A DNA stretch of 64,000 bases from NCBI GenBank assembly GCA_029959085.1, contig JARWIR010000038.1:6511529-6575528 (forward strand), read 5' to 3'. How positions within the stretch are numbered: the stretch's first letter is position 1; each line of letters starts with the position of its first letter. Shown here one piece after another: positions 31,576-43,645 of the stretch. The notes below the pieces were generated by a model. That model made no database searches. It was not told where the DNA came from and was given only the letters and a program-made list of their open reading frames with translations. The position numbers and the translations under genes are program-made. Source of the stretch: Nemophila menziesii (Eukaryota; Streptophyta; Magnoliopsida; Boraginales; Hydrophyllaceae).

Positions 31576-33272
31576 ATGAACTTTTACTCTTCAAACCATC
31601 CTTATGCTAATGAGGGTAAAATGGTGGTTACTCCCGATTCTAACTCTAGATACAAGTCTATCAAAGAGTATAAGCTTCTAGCCAAATTTCCGTGCAAAGA
31701 TTTAGTAAACTTCACCTTTATTAAAAACCACATAAACAAGTTTTGGGCTCTTAGAGAACCTGTTGAAACGGGGAAATTCGGTAAAAATGAAACGATTATC
31801 AAGTTCAAAAACGAAGATGATTACCTCAAAGCGTGGAATCAAAGACCATGGACAATGATGGGTAAGCATTTCGCTATAAACAAATACATCTCTGGTTTAA
31901 AAAAGGGCGTTGATCATACTACTCTATGGCTTCAGCTTACTGGTGTTCCAGCTAATTTGTTAACTCTTAAATGTATTGAGAAATTAATGTCTCATTTCGG
32001 CGAAGTTCACTCCATTGAGCTTCTTGAATCAGAAGAGATTGATGAAAACACAATCACTAGAATTCAACTAGATTGGAGCCTCAAGAATCCAATAATTGCT
32101 GGGATTAATTATTGGGAAGATATCAATACTCAAACTTGGATAATTTTCAAGTACGAAAACATCGGTCAGGTATGCTACGCCTGTGGAATTTTCGAACATG
32201 AAGAAAAAGACTGTAACAACAAAAGAATCGAACCAAGGATTGGAAGCTGGATCAAAATATCTACTCGAGGTCCTTTGCAATATTCAATTCTTTACAAGGG
32301 AAAAACATCTTCTGCTATTAATTTTCACAACAAAAGTAAGAAATCACCTAAACCGAGTTGGAACTCGCAAGGGCACAAGATTAACTCGTTTGAGTCAAAC
32401 TCGATGAATCAGAATTCACTCAAACAACATAGTACTAAGGTACCTAGCCAGCCTATGGGTACGAGAAACCCCACAATGGAGGTGGTAATGGGTGTACAAC
32501 CTATTTTTGAATTTAGTGCTAAAAACAAAATGGAAAGAGGAAAGAAGAAATAAGACAAATCTGAGAAGGACATGGGTGTACTATCGTCTATGGAGTTGGA
32601 TAAGAGTAAGAAGAAGGAATATTTAATTTTAAAGGAAAAAGAATTAATGGATAAAGCGGGTATATTGGCAGAATTTCAAGCCCAAGAAACCCAAGTAATA
32701 ATATTATTTTTGGAAGTATATCAAGCCCAACTTCTATAACCCAAATTGGGCCCAACTCTAAAGTCATTATTTCCCCCAACTTCCTTAAACATAGCCCAAA
32801 CAATACCCATATCTCTATTCAACCCATTAACACTTCAGAACATAACAATATCCAAAAACATCTTGACCCCCTTCCGAACACTCTGACCCCGTCATCCTTC
32901 TCCCCCAAATCATACCTCACTCCTAACCCTAATCAATCAATTTTGGTTACCTCTCCCTTCCAAACCATTGCAAATCTACCAATACCTTTTACCCTCATCA
33001 CAAACCTAACTATTAAAAGCCGAAACAAAACATCTCGAACCTCGATTAAGAAAGTTTCAAACCTCAAACGAACCGATAAGTGTTTCTACTCTAATAACAA
33101 TCGTATAAAAAAGCTGTGGGAATCTAGAAAAGGTAAGGCTGATGGTGGATTTGTTGTTAAGAATATCGAGGATTTCAATGAAGAAGAAACTTCTGAGAAA
33201 TGGGTGGATATTGAAGAAGATGCTGATAAGGTTTGTGGGATTGTCCTAGAACAAGCCCACACCGAGATATGA
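31576..33272 (+). pseudogene. LINE ORF1 (DUF4283 plus zinc knuckle), one stop and a frameshift
   Basis: The first 325 codons (31576-32553) are open. A DUF4283 region includes FIKNHINKFWALREP and AWNQRPWTMMGKHFAINKY. A CCHC knuckle follows at C200, C203, H208 and C213 (CYACGIFEHEEKDC). After TAA at 32551 the same frame continues with a credible Lys/Glu-rich tail. The last 110 codons (32943-33272) are in another frame, so there is one stop and one frameshift. The last codon overlaps the ORF2 ATG as ATGA at 33269-33272, just as in the LINE at 2859. Confidence 0.8.
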
Positions 33273-36200
33273 TACAACTTGCTTGGAACTGCCAAGGGAT
33301 TGACACACCTTTGGCAGTCCAAAACCTCATCGATATAGTGAGTAGATATCGACCTGAGGTAATTTTCCTCTCTGAAACTAAAAATCATTCTGCTATTCTT
33401 AACAACTTAGCTAATACTCTTAATATGCATCTAATTGATACTGTAGACCCTATTGGTATTAGTGGTGGTCTAGCTCTTTTAAGCAATTCAAAAAATAATG
33501 TTAAAGTCCTTGAAAAAAATAATAACTTAATCCACTGTGAAGTTATTAATAAAATAATATTAAATCTTACACTACATTTGTGTATGGGTCCCCATATGAT
33601 GCAGAGAAAACTGAATCTCCTAAAAAGTTTGAAGCATGTGCCCCGCCTAGTATCTGTGCTTGGAATTTAGTTGGTGACTTTAATAACCACAGATATATAA
33701 GTGAAAAATTGGGGGGTGATAATAAGATTACCAATAATATGAAAGCTTTTAGTGAATTTATGAATAGATTACAACTGCAACAACTTGATAGTAAAGGGTG
33801 CTCATTCTTTTGGTCTAATAAGAGAACATGAGATAAACTTATTAAAATCTATTTAGATAAATGCCTGAGTAATAAAAATTGGATTAATATTTACCCTAAT
33901 GCGTGGGTCTCACTCCTACCTGCATTAGGATCAGACCATAGCCCGCTTATTTTACATCTGGAAGATAATAATAACAATAACTTCAAACGTTTCTACTTTG
34001 AAAAATTTTGGCTTGAAGAAAAAGACTGCTATGATATTATTAAAAATGTGTGGAATTCGAGAAACACGATTAAAAATATTGTTAAAAATAGACTCAAATC
34101 AAATCTTAACATGTGCAAAAGACTTCTTACAGTTTGGAGTAAAAGAAAGTTTAATAACAGTAGAAAGAAAATAGACCTTCTACTAGCTGAACTGGAAAAC
34201 CTTACAAACTCAAGAACTTTAAATGATATTGATAAGGATACCTATAATAGCATTGTGAAAGAAATTGAAACTATTTGGAAACGTGAAGAAGACTTTTGGG
34301 CCTCTCGCTCTAGAATTACCTAGCTCAAATGTGGAGATAAGAATACAGTTTATTTCCACAACTCTACGAAAGCTAGAAGAAAAATTAATAAAATCAGTAA
34401 AATTCAAGATGATAATGGAACTTGGCTTAATGAGGATAATGAGGTTATAGATCATTTCAACAATGTTTTTAACTCTATTGGTCCTAGAGACTACGAGAGA
34501 ATTATTAATGTTATTAAACCCACTATTACTAATAATATGAATATTAATCTCCTAAAACCACTTGAGATATCTGAAATTGAAGTGGCTATTAAAGAATTGG
34601 GAGCTAGTAAAGCTCCTGGACCTGATGGTTACCCAGAATTTTTTTATAAAAAATATTGACACATTATTAAACTGGATATAATAAGATCGGTCAATAATTT
34701 CTGGTATAACAATCAATCTCTAGATGATATTAATCATACTTATATTTCTTTAATACCAAAAATAGAAAATCCAGCTAATATTAAACATTTCCGACCTATT
34801 AGCGTTCCTAATTTTATTTGTAAAATTATTGCGAGAATTCTTGTTAATCTACAACCCCTTATGAAACATATTATAGATGAAAATCAAACAGCTTTTGTGC
34901 CTGGTAGACATATCTAGGAAAATACTATGATAGTTCATGAAGTGTGTAAATATATAAAGGAATAGAAAAATACAAAAAATTACATCATGATCATTAAAGC
35001 ATATATTAAAAAGGCTTATGAATACGTGGAATGGGACTTTCTTTATGACCTTATGATTAAAATGGGATTTGAAAAAAAAAGGTGTGATCTCATCCTTAAT
35101 TGTGTATCATCTGTTTCCTATTTTGTACTTATAAATGGTCAACCTTTTCCTCTCAACAAACCTAAAAGAGGAATAAGACAGGGGGACCCACTATCCCCCC
35201 TACTATTCTGTATTATTTCTCAGACCTTAACGGCTCTTGTAAATGATAATTTGGAAAAAAATCTTCTAAAGGGCATTAAAATAGCTCGAAATTACCCAAC
35301 TCTTACTCATCTGCTTTTTGCCGATGATAGTGTATTTTTTCTTAAAGCTGACTTAAGTGAAACTTATTGTCTTAATGATATTATGAACAGATACTCACTT
35401 GCTACATGCCTTACACTCAATTTAAACAAATGTGGTGTGAAATTTAGTAAAACCACTCCCCATTTTATGAAAGATATTATTGCTACTAAGCTTAACATGC
35501 ATACCACTAACAATTTAGGGGCCTACCTTGGGCTACCCACTGAGTGGGGGAGGTCTAAGGTAAGGGACCTCAATTTATTAGTGGAAAAGGTTATTAAAAA
35601 AAACTGAAAACTGGAAGAAGTTATTCCTTAGTAGTGCTGGAAAAGAAACGCTTATTAAATCAGTTATTCAAAGCCTTCCTAATTACTATATGTCTTCGTA
35701 TTTACTTCATATAAACACTTGTGATATTAAATCTGCTCAAATAGCCAAAAATTTTTGGGGTAATAAAGGTGAAAAGAGAATTCACTGGGGGAATTGGAAG
35801 TCCCCTACTTGTAGTAAATTCACAGGGGGTCTTGGTTATAGAGATCTCCATCTTATGAATTTAGCTTTACTTGGAAAACAAGCTTGGAATCTCTGTAATA
35901 AAACTGATTCCTTACTTAATAAAGTATTAAAAGGAAAATATTTTTCAAACTCCACCTTCTTTCAAGCTAAGTTAGGTTGCTCTCCCTCTTTGGGATGGAG
36001 AAGCCTATTAGCTGGAAGAGAAATTATTACTGAACATTGTAAATGGGAAATAGGAGATAGACTAACTATAAATCCACAAATTGATATATGGATTCATAAT
36101 ACTGATGAAATACTTCCTCCTCGCAATAAAAATATAAAATTGGTAAATGATTTTATGATTAAAGGAGAAAGAAAATGGGATATAAATATTATCAAGGATA

Positions 36201-37501
36201 ATTTTTCTGATAATGTATGTAATAAAATATTAAAAACTTTCATTCCTCTAACCCCACTTCAAGATATTATGTTTTGGAATATTAATATTAATGGTGATTA
36301 TAGTGTTAAATCAGCTTACCACATTCTTAAAGAAGAAAATGATAATGAGGAGAAATTAAAAACTCCTCTAATCCTTCATCTTCTGCAACTATTGATCCAC
36401 TTATATGGAAAACTATTTGGAATCTGAAAGTGCCTAATAAAATAAATTTTTTTATATGGAAGGCAGTTAAAAATCTGCTTCCTACCTATGAAAATCTTTA
36501 TAAAAGGAAAACTTTTGATTCAAAAATATGTGCTATCTGTAATGAACAGGTTGAAACAACTGATCATTTAATATTTGGATGCCATTGAGCTAGAGCTGTA
36601 TGGTTGACTTCAAACTTAACATTGAGGACGAGCAACCAGTGTTCAATAAAATTTGACACTTGGATGGCTCATATAATCCTCAATAATGATGCGAAAAATT
36701 CACTAGTTTGTGAACAATTAGCAGTTACTGCTTGGAATATCTGGAAAAGTAATAACACGTTTATTTTTAACAATGTGAAACCTTGTCCCTTGAGTACTGT
36801 TATGAAAACGCAACAAATTTGGAATGAATATCAAAGTATAATAAAACCCAAGGATGAAACTGAGTCTCTGAGGGTACCTCATGATAATTTAACAGCAACA
36901 GTCCCTAAATCCAATGATGATTCAATAAATCTGAGGAAAAAAATTGATACGAAAGGAAGGAAAGTTATAAATGTCAAAAGTGGTATTACGAATAGTAATG
37001 CGAGTATGAATATGGATACTAAATGGAATCCATCCCCTATTAACTGGTATTAAATTAATTGTGATGCTTCTTTTAAATGTACTAAATCAACAATTGCTTG
37101 TATTGCTAGGGAAAGTTATTAAATATTGCGCGTGGGAGATTGGTGCTGAGAACGCTATGGAGGCTGAAGCATTTGGAGTCCTTAAAGCAAGCTTATGGGC
37201 GAAAGAGTCCAATAATACTAAATGTATTATTCAAAACAACTGCAAGGCAATCATGGATGCTCTCTCCTCTAAATTTCCCATTTATAGCAATAGACTTAAG
37301 AATATCATTTGTAGTATTTATTATATTTATGAGTTTTGTCTTCCTATTTTTTCTTGTATTTCGAGAAAACAAAATTTAGTTGCTGATTGGATAACCAAAA
37401 ACTCGCCTATAGGCATTAGTTTAGGTTATAATGGGGATATTATTCCCAACCAATTAGCGCAACTTATTGCAAACGATACCACTCATTCGGGAGTTAGTTG
37501 A
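33269..37501 (+). pseudogene. LINE ORF2 (endonuclease, RT, zf-RVT, RNase H), multiple disruptions
   Basis: The domains appear in order. Endonuclease: LAWNCQGI, FLSETK, GDFNN, and GSDHSPL with the catalytic SDH intact near 33930. RT: KAPGPDG, FRPISV, QTAFVPGRHI, IKKAYEYVEW, RGIRQGDPLSPLLF and LLFADDSVFF. zf-RVT: about 36290-36600, with WKTIWNLKVPNKINFFIWKA readable across a frameshift. RNase H: from 37050, with NCDASF, then AENAMEAEAFGVLKASLWA. Frameshifts or stops occur near 33580, 33831, 34321, 34660, 34917, 35605 and 36427, among other places. It is clearly inactive. Confidence 0.88.
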
Positions 37502-37563
37502 CTTTTTGTAATCTTTATTATTATTAATGAAAGTTATTAGGAAAAAAAATCATTTTGGGAAGG

Positions 37564-37973
37564 TAGACGGTTGCTCTCAAAAATTATTTTGAGATCTAGC
37601 CTTACTTGTCAAAATAATTATCCAAAAAAATGAAAACACGTCATTTGGTATTCATCCCTATAGATAATCTTGTAAAAATAGAGGCAGTTATTGGAATAAA
37701 GATAAGATCATGGGGATCAATTTTATATGTAACGAAAGATAAAAGAACCATTTGTACTAAAGATAAAACATTAAGGACTATTCCATAAAACTCCCGAAAA
37801 AAGTCAATAAATGGAAGGTTTCCCAATTTCTCGAAAGTTGGCGACGGAAAGAAAGGAGTGATACGACTGAATTTGCAGTTAAGTCGGCAAATACATGTGA
37901 TCTTCTAATTCTTAATTACGTAAATAATTAATTTAATATATATAGATAGAGGAAAAAGTGGAAAGGTTTGTTA
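37564..37973 (+). promoter_or_regulatory. upstream region of the 88-aa protein gene
   Basis: AT-rich sequence between the LINE's 3' TSD and the next ATG. ATATATAGATAGAGGAAAAAG near 37936-37955 offers a TATA-like element about 30 bp before the start codon. That is close, so transcription may begin further upstream. The LINE inserted only about 410 bp upstream of this coding start. Confidence 0.3.
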
Positions 37974-38902
37974 ATGAATAAGGCACCTCCTTCACTTGTA
38001 TTTCTAGCAATTGACTCAGCCGTTACAAACTTCTCACAAATCTCCGATCTCTCTTTCTTACCTGAACACATCCTCCTCGACCTCTTCTTGGTACACCTTC
38101 TTCTACTTAACTTATATCTATATTTGTATATATATATATGTATATGCCTTTTCTTTTTCTTTCTCTTGCAAGTGTACTTTTTGTTTTCATTTCAATTGAA
38201 CAGACCCTTAATTGATTTAGGAACTTTCGATTTCTCCCTCTCATTAACATATATCAATTGATTCATTTGGTGGTATATGCCTTCTAATACTTAATTTTGT
38301 ATTCGGAAACCTGTTTTGGTGAAATTATTTTATTTATTGCAAAGCAGATGAAATTTGACGGGTAAAGAATTGGGTTTGGCTTGGATCAGTTCTGATTAAT
38401 TAATTAATTAATTTCCGGGTACGATTTCTTTGTTTTGCTGTTTCTGGGATTTTTAACAGATAAGAAAAATGTAGAAATGATCATAAGTCAATGAATGGAA
38501 TACAAGAAATTAAAAAGATGGTAGATCATTTTGATACTTGTTAGTGTAATGTGGAGATCTATAATATAATGGATTTTTCATGTTTTGTCTGAGACCCCTT
38601 CATTTGTAAGTATATAACTAGGAAATTGTTACTTTCTGGATTGAAATAGTGTTTGTTTTCTTAATTTATCAGAGAACTTTGAGAGCTGGGAAGTTAAACG
38701 AGAAGATCTTAAAGCTATTTGTTGCAACTGGTAAAGAAGAAATCTTGTCTGTGATCGAGGCATTGAACATCAAATTTGTTCTCACTCCTGTCCTTCCCAC
38801 TAGTAAGTTGGGCCCACAAAAGGCCCTGTTTGATTTTCTGTTTTCATTTTTCACTAACTTCAAGATTTATTGGCATAATCAGGGTGCTCTGAGAGATTCT
38901 AA
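37974..38902 (+). CDS. conserved 88-aa plant protein, three exons
   Basis: The exons are 37974-38090, 38673-38802 and 38883-38902. GT-AG junctions and phases fit, and the product ends ...VLPTRCSERF. The first exon reads MNKAPPSLVFLAIDSAVTNF, then ISDLSFLPEHILLDLF. The second reads RTLRAGKLNEKILKLF, then ALNIKFVLTPVLP. I remember small plant proteins of this length and ending, of unknown function. The HILLDLF and RTLRAGKLNE pieces recall a short helical repeat or an F-box-like fold, but that is not secure. Exon 1 is joined by a 582-bp intron. The stop is only 60 bp from the ATG of the RGP gene on the same strand. Confidence 0.8.
38806..38830 (+). promoter_or_regulatory. site II (TCP-type) TGGGCCCA motif inside intron 2 of the small gene
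   Basis: TGGGCCCA at 38809-38816 is a palindromic site II element, followed by AAAGGCCC. In plants TGGGCC/Y motifs mark promoters of broadly expressed genes and bind TCP factors. It lies about 147 bp before the RGP start codon and could be part of that gene's promoter. Chance occurrence is possible. Confidence 0.35.
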
Positions 38903-38962
38903 TACTAGTGATTCAAAAAGGCGATAACTATTATTCTTTAATTTCGATTATTTTGACCCAAA

Positions 38963-40021
38963 ATGTCTCAATTCACCATCAAAGACGATGAAGTAGATAT
39001 TGTGATCGGTGCTGTCCAATCAGATCTCACGTCATTCATGGAAGATTGGAGATCCATGATCTCAAATTTCCACCTAATTATCGTCAAAGACCCTGATCTC
39101 AAAGAGGATCTCAAAGTTCCGGAGGGCTTTAACGTCAATATCTACACAAAGTCCGATATAGAACGCACTTTAGGCTCTTCATCCAACACTTCTCTTTTCT
39201 CCGGCTACTCTTGTCGCTATTTCGGATATTTAATATCCAAGAAAAAGTACATTATCTCGATCGATGATGACTGTACCCCAGCTAAGGACACCAAGGGTGA
39301 TTTGGTAAATGCGGTAGCTCAACATATCACCAATCTGAAAAATCCAGCTACACCGTTTTTCTTCAACACTTTATACGATCCTTACTGTGAAGGAGCAGAT
39401 TTTGTACGTGGCTACCCATTTAGCTTACGAAGTGGGGTACCATGTGCTTTATCATGTGGGTTATGGCTTAACTTAGCTGACTTTGATGCACCCACACAAG
39501 CCTTGAAACCTGATCAGAGAAATTCTCGTTATGTTGATCTTGTACTTACTGTACCTAAACAGACATTAATGCCTGTTAGTGGGATCAACATAAGTTTTAA
39601 TCGTGAATTGGTGGGACCGGCTTTACTTCCGGCTTTTAAGTTGGAGAAAGAAGGGAAGGTTAGATGGGAAACTATAGAAGATGTATGGAGTGGGTTATGT
39701 GTTAAGGTAATATGTGATCATTTAGGGTTAGGTGTAAAAAGTGGGTTACCTTATGTATGGCGTAAAGAAAGAGGAAATGCTATAGAGAGTTTGAAAAAAG
39801 AATGGCAAGGAGTTAAGTTAATGGAAGAGGTGGTTCCGTTTTTTCAAGAGATGAAACTTTCTGAAGGAGCGATTAGTTCAGAAGATTGTGTAGTGGAATT
39901 AGCTGGAGCTGTTAAGGAGCGTTTGGGACATGTGGATCCTGTTTTTGGACGTGCAGCTGGAGCTATGTTAGAGTGGGTTAAGATATGGAAGAGTGTAAGA
40001 GATAAGGTAACATCCAAATAG
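38963..40021 (+). CDS. RGP5-like: reversibly glycosylated polypeptide / UDP-arabinopyranose mutase family (RGP5-like)
   Basis: This is a single uninterrupted 352-codon ORF, a typical length for the family. It starts MSQFTIKDDEVDIVIGA; the ATG follows ACCCAAA. Diagnostic blocks are HLIIVKDPDLKEDL, FSGYSCRYFGYL, the DDD nucleotide-sugar motif at 101-103 (ISIDDDC), the NTLYDPYCEGADFVRGYPFS block with Arg156 in the SLRSG motif at the reported autoglycosylation site, and GLPYVWR. The family interconverts UDP-arabinopyranose and UDP-arabinofuranose at the cytosolic face of the Golgi for cell-wall synthesis. The C-terminal half (SLKKEWQGVKLMEEVVPFF) is closest to what I remember of the RGP5 branch, for which mutase activity has been questioned. 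It has no introns and sits 60 bp after the preceding gene's stop. Confidence 0.93.
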   Translation: MSQFTIKDDEVDIVIGAVQSDLTSFMEDWRSMISNFHLIIVKDPDLKEDLKVPEGFNVNIYTKSDIERTLGSSSNTSLFSGYSCRYFGYLISKKKYIISIDDDCTPAKDTKGDLVNAVAQHITNLKNPATPFFFNTLYDPYCEGADFVRGYPFSLRSGVPCALSCGLWLNLADFDAPTQALKPDQRNSRYVDLVLTVPKQTLMPVSGINISFNRELVGPALLPAFKLEKEGKVRWETIEDVWSGLCVKVICDHLGLGVKSGLPYVWRKERGNAIESLKKEWQGVKLMEEVVPFFQEMKLSEGAISSEDCVVELAGAVKERLGHVDPVFGRAAGAMLEWVKIWKSVRDKVTSK

Positions 40022-40858
40022 ATTTTGTTTATTTGTTTGTTATTTTGGGGAAATGATTGATTTTACTTGTTAAGTAATATACAACTGACTTGATGATGAG
40101 AGATTCTGGGGAAGTATATGTTGTTGCTTTGTTATATTTGATATGTTTTGTTTTGTGTACTGTAAAGGTATTGTTTGGTAAGAGTTATAAGACCTTTTGT
40201 TTATTGTAATATCGTCTATATATCCATATCATAGTTATATATTATTTCGTTGAATTGCCAAGTTTTAAACAAACTGGGAAGGTCACTTGAGTATGAATAG
40301 TGAATTCATTTTACTATTTTGTGTATGGATTGTTATCTTCCCCGGTTGGCCTAAGACTTTTTGCAATTTATCTCCTTATGGTTTGGGAAATGACATTATA
40401 CTCTTTTGTGGGGGTTTTTTTTTTTTTTTTCTGGAAAATTGATTACTGCAAGCAAAGGATTAATCTCTGGTCGTTAGCCAAATAATATAACCATGGTGGA
40501 GTATGTTATTTTTGATCATTGAGTAGTCGATAGGGATTAAAAATCTTAAAATCAAGCGAAAGATTCTAATTATAATTAACAAACATCAAATCAACCATGA
40601 CTTGTAACTACGAAAAATATAGCAGTTTCTTAAAAAATACCTAAACGTCCATATGGTTTATGGCTATGAGATCTCAAGGAGTGAAAATATACGAAATAAC
40701 ATTAATTTTTAGAGAAAACAATTTCGGTACTTTTTGACCACCTAAACACAACAAAATAAACTAAAAGAGATTGAATATTTGAGTCCGTACCAAAATTAAG
40801 TCAGATATAAACACAATAAAATAAACTGGATTGTAAATTTTGTTCCATACCAATTTTG
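40022..40858. other. 3' flank of the RGP gene, no other gene seen
   Basis: AT-rich sequence. The first ~200 bp are U-rich and probably contain the 3' UTR. A poly-T run lies at 40417-40430. It ends at the insertion site (CATAT) of the LTR element. Confidence 0.5.
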
Positions 40859-40863
40859 CATAT

Positions 40864-41162
40864 TGTTGAAACAATATGTAAAAGAAAGTAGTTGATGAGA
40901 GGATATATGGAAATAAGAAGAGTAAAACAAGAAGAAAAGTATAGAGATAATGGAGGAGTTTTATTCATCCTATGCAATCAAAAGTGTGTTAGGAACAATG
41001 ATCAACTAGCCTTTATATAGGGAATACAAGTCCCTTGGACTAGCCTACTAACTACACAATTATATAGGATTAAATAAGAGAGTTACAAAGAATAAACTAG
41101 ATAAGTGACAAAGTCTCTCCACTACTCTAGAATAATACACACTAATATAATATTTCATAACA
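40864..41162 (-). repeat. 3' LTR of the LARD-like element
   Basis: This is the left-hand LTR on the + strand. It is followed at 41163 by the polypurine tract read on the minus strand. It carries TTTTATT where the other LTR has TTATT, and TATATAGG where the other has TATAGG. Confidence 0.88.
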
Positions 41163-41189
41163 CTCCCCCTTGGGTATTATTCATATACG

Positions 41190-41620
41190 CATATGATGTT
41201 GCCTCGTTAAAAACCTCGCTAGTAAAACCCAATGGGAAAAAAAACTAGTCAAGGGAAAAAGAGTGCAACGCGTATTCATCTTCCCATTTATGTGTGGACA
41301 AAGTATCTTGATCATTAGTATTATCGACTTGTCGCATGAACTGGAAGTATCTTTGCATAAAATTATATAGTGCAACCAATAAATTATATTGACATGATAT
41401 TCCTCTTGGATTTTGCATATTGGGCTTTTCTTGTGAACTTAAATTTGACCAGGTCGAGTTGAATATCCACCAAATTTTTATTGATATGCCTCGTTAAAAC
41501 CTTACTAGGAAAACCCTGTGGGACAAAAACCGAGTGAAGGAAAAAGAGTACATAATCGTTATCAATACGCAAACCTTGACGAAGGAATAAAGAGTGCAAT
41601 ACGTGTTGTTCTCCCCCTCA
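41190..41620. repeat. two copies of a conserved CTCGTTAAAA...ACCC...GGGA motif inside the element
   Basis: The words GCCTCGTTAAAA, CTAGTAAAACCCAATGGGA and GGAAAAAGAGTGCAACGCG at 41203-41275 recur in diverged form at 41490-41605 (GCCTCGTTAAAACC, GGAAAACCCTGTGGGAC, GGAAAAAGAGTACA and GAGTGCAATACG). The spacing is similar in both. I have the impression that this motif is common in plant Copia 3' regions. It could be an RNA structure or packaging signal. Confidence 0.6.
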
Positions 41621-43574
41621 TGTAAACGTATATGTGATGATCTTCAATTTCGAATATAATCTCGATATTCAGTATCTTACACATTTTTATAATAGTAACT
41701 ATAATTTCAAATTAAACAATATATGAAGTCATATTGTCATATAACACTGGAATGATCCACAAACACAATCATGTGCAATTTAGAGTAATAAATATTCATG
41801 CACGTAATCATAAATAAACACATATTCTACTTATGAAATATAAAACAAATATATGGCAGATTACATGACAATATATAAGACAATTAAAAATTGTTAAAGA
41901 CAACAAAAGTAATACAAATATCATTCTAATATATCCCGGGATTTATGTATATGCGTTTTTAGTCTTCTAAAGACTTTCATATAATTTTTCGTAACACACA
42001 TTACATATTGGTAAAATTATTTTACCATAAGACGCACATGAAGTCCTATATGAAACTTTCAGGCAAATATTATCCACCAAAAAAAAGTATTTCATATATT
42101 CACATTGACTGTGTGAGTATGATTATGCCTGACTGCGTCTTATTATATTTGGCCAATTAATTTTTTTTTAGTCGACATTATAGAATGGACTTCGATTCAA
42201 GATCCTCGTTTTTGTTTAGTAACTTTTACATGATCATTTGCACATATTATTTGATCATGATCAAATTGTTTTTCGATTCCATATATTTCTGTGGTAATAT
42301 AATTGAATGAGATTCTTTTATCTCAATTTCTCAATACTGAGAAAATATTCAGGTATCTGGTACTCTTTTTAGCTATATTTTCTATATTATCTCATGATAA
42401 TTTTAGAAGTGCCAACTTGCTCATACTGCTCAATAATATGATATTTTGGAACCGACAGGTCGACCACGCTTTACGCGTTGCAATGTATTTTTTTCAAAAG
42501 ATATTAATTTGAGCAGGATCATTTCAAATTGAATACGTGACTTAGTCACTTATGAATGTATCTTATTTTTACAATGAGCTCATAACTTATTTTCGAGGAT
42601 GAAGATCCATCTTATAAAAGATTTTTCAGCTCCCCTTTTATCATGAGAATCTTACTTTATGCATAGTATACATATTTTTCATGTGGCAAACCCAAGATAC
42701 ATATCAATCATTGTAGATTGAAAATAGATTCTCATATTTGTTTGTGATCTCATCTTTGTGCATAACGGTGGAACATTTATATTTTATGTTGCACAACTAA
42801 CAGTATATAGATGGATACTTTAGATCTTTGACCAATTAGGGTATTCATGATTTTTAGTTGGACTTTGTTTTTCAATATGACCGTATATGTGTATAAAGTT
42901 GTATTTCGATAAGTCATATTAGGCAAATTCACAACCAATTGTCTAGCAATTTTCTATTTCAAGAAAATATATATTCTGCTAGATCATATATTTCTCCCCC
43001 TGAATTTGACTATATATTGATTTCAAATAGTACAAACAAATTGGAGATAGCCTGGTAATATTTATTTTAAGATTTAAACAATATTGATAAATATTGTATT
43101 AGTGGTTGTGGTTATAATCATGATTATATTCATGATAATGAATTTATATTAATAAACATGACGGAAAAGCCTAACATAGCAAAAGATAAGGGTCATCAAA
43201 CTTATATCACTTCATGTGATGGTTTTGACCGATTGGTCATGTTGATGAGTTTTTATTTAAGAATAATATAAATTTTTTTTTTGTGCATATCAAGCATATG
43301 AAATATCTCAATACAAGATATTTTGTCATTCTTTCTTTGAAAATTAATCGAGTTGGACTCGCTCATATATTATCCTTTGAGAAGATACGATAAAGATTTA
43401 ATATCCTTCATAGAATTATAAGTTTATCCTCTCGTAATTGATTTAATATTGAATTTATCCAAATGACATTCATCATAAACTAATTATGTCACATAATTTT
43501 GTCGAGTAAATTTTTTCACTTATGACATGATGATTTTTGTTTTGTTCAAATACAAAAATGACATGATGATCGAT

Positions 43575-43645
43575 TGGTTTAAAACATCATATTCAAGTAT
43601 CCTCTTTGCAAGAGGGTGGTGGTTCAAATTCCACTTCTAACATTT
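43575..43645 (+). other. tRNA-like 3' half inside the LARD interior
   Basis: TCCTCTTTGCAAGAGGG forms an anticodon-type stem with a seven-base loop (TTTGCAA, apparent anticodon TGC). It is followed by GGTGGTTCAAATTCCAC, which resembles a T arm with B box. The D arm is poor. This may be a relic of a tRNA-derived SINE, not a working tRNA gene. Confidence 0.35.

Larger units (their letters stand above)
31287..37563 (+). mobile_element. L1-type LINE with RNase H, 15-bp TSDs (element 31302-37548)
   Basis: ATCATTTTGGGAAGG occurs at 31287-31301 and 37549-37563. The second copy directly follows a short A-run (37542-37549), so the 6247-bp element is bounded precisely. It contains ORF1 (31576 to about 33272, with a stop and a frameshift) and a broken ORF2 (33269 to about 37501). 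ORF2 has endonuclease, RT, zf-RVT and RNase H domains. It is older than the 2859-8170 LINE, judging by its several frameshifts and stops, and it belongs to a different LINE group that carries RNase H. Confidence 0.92.
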
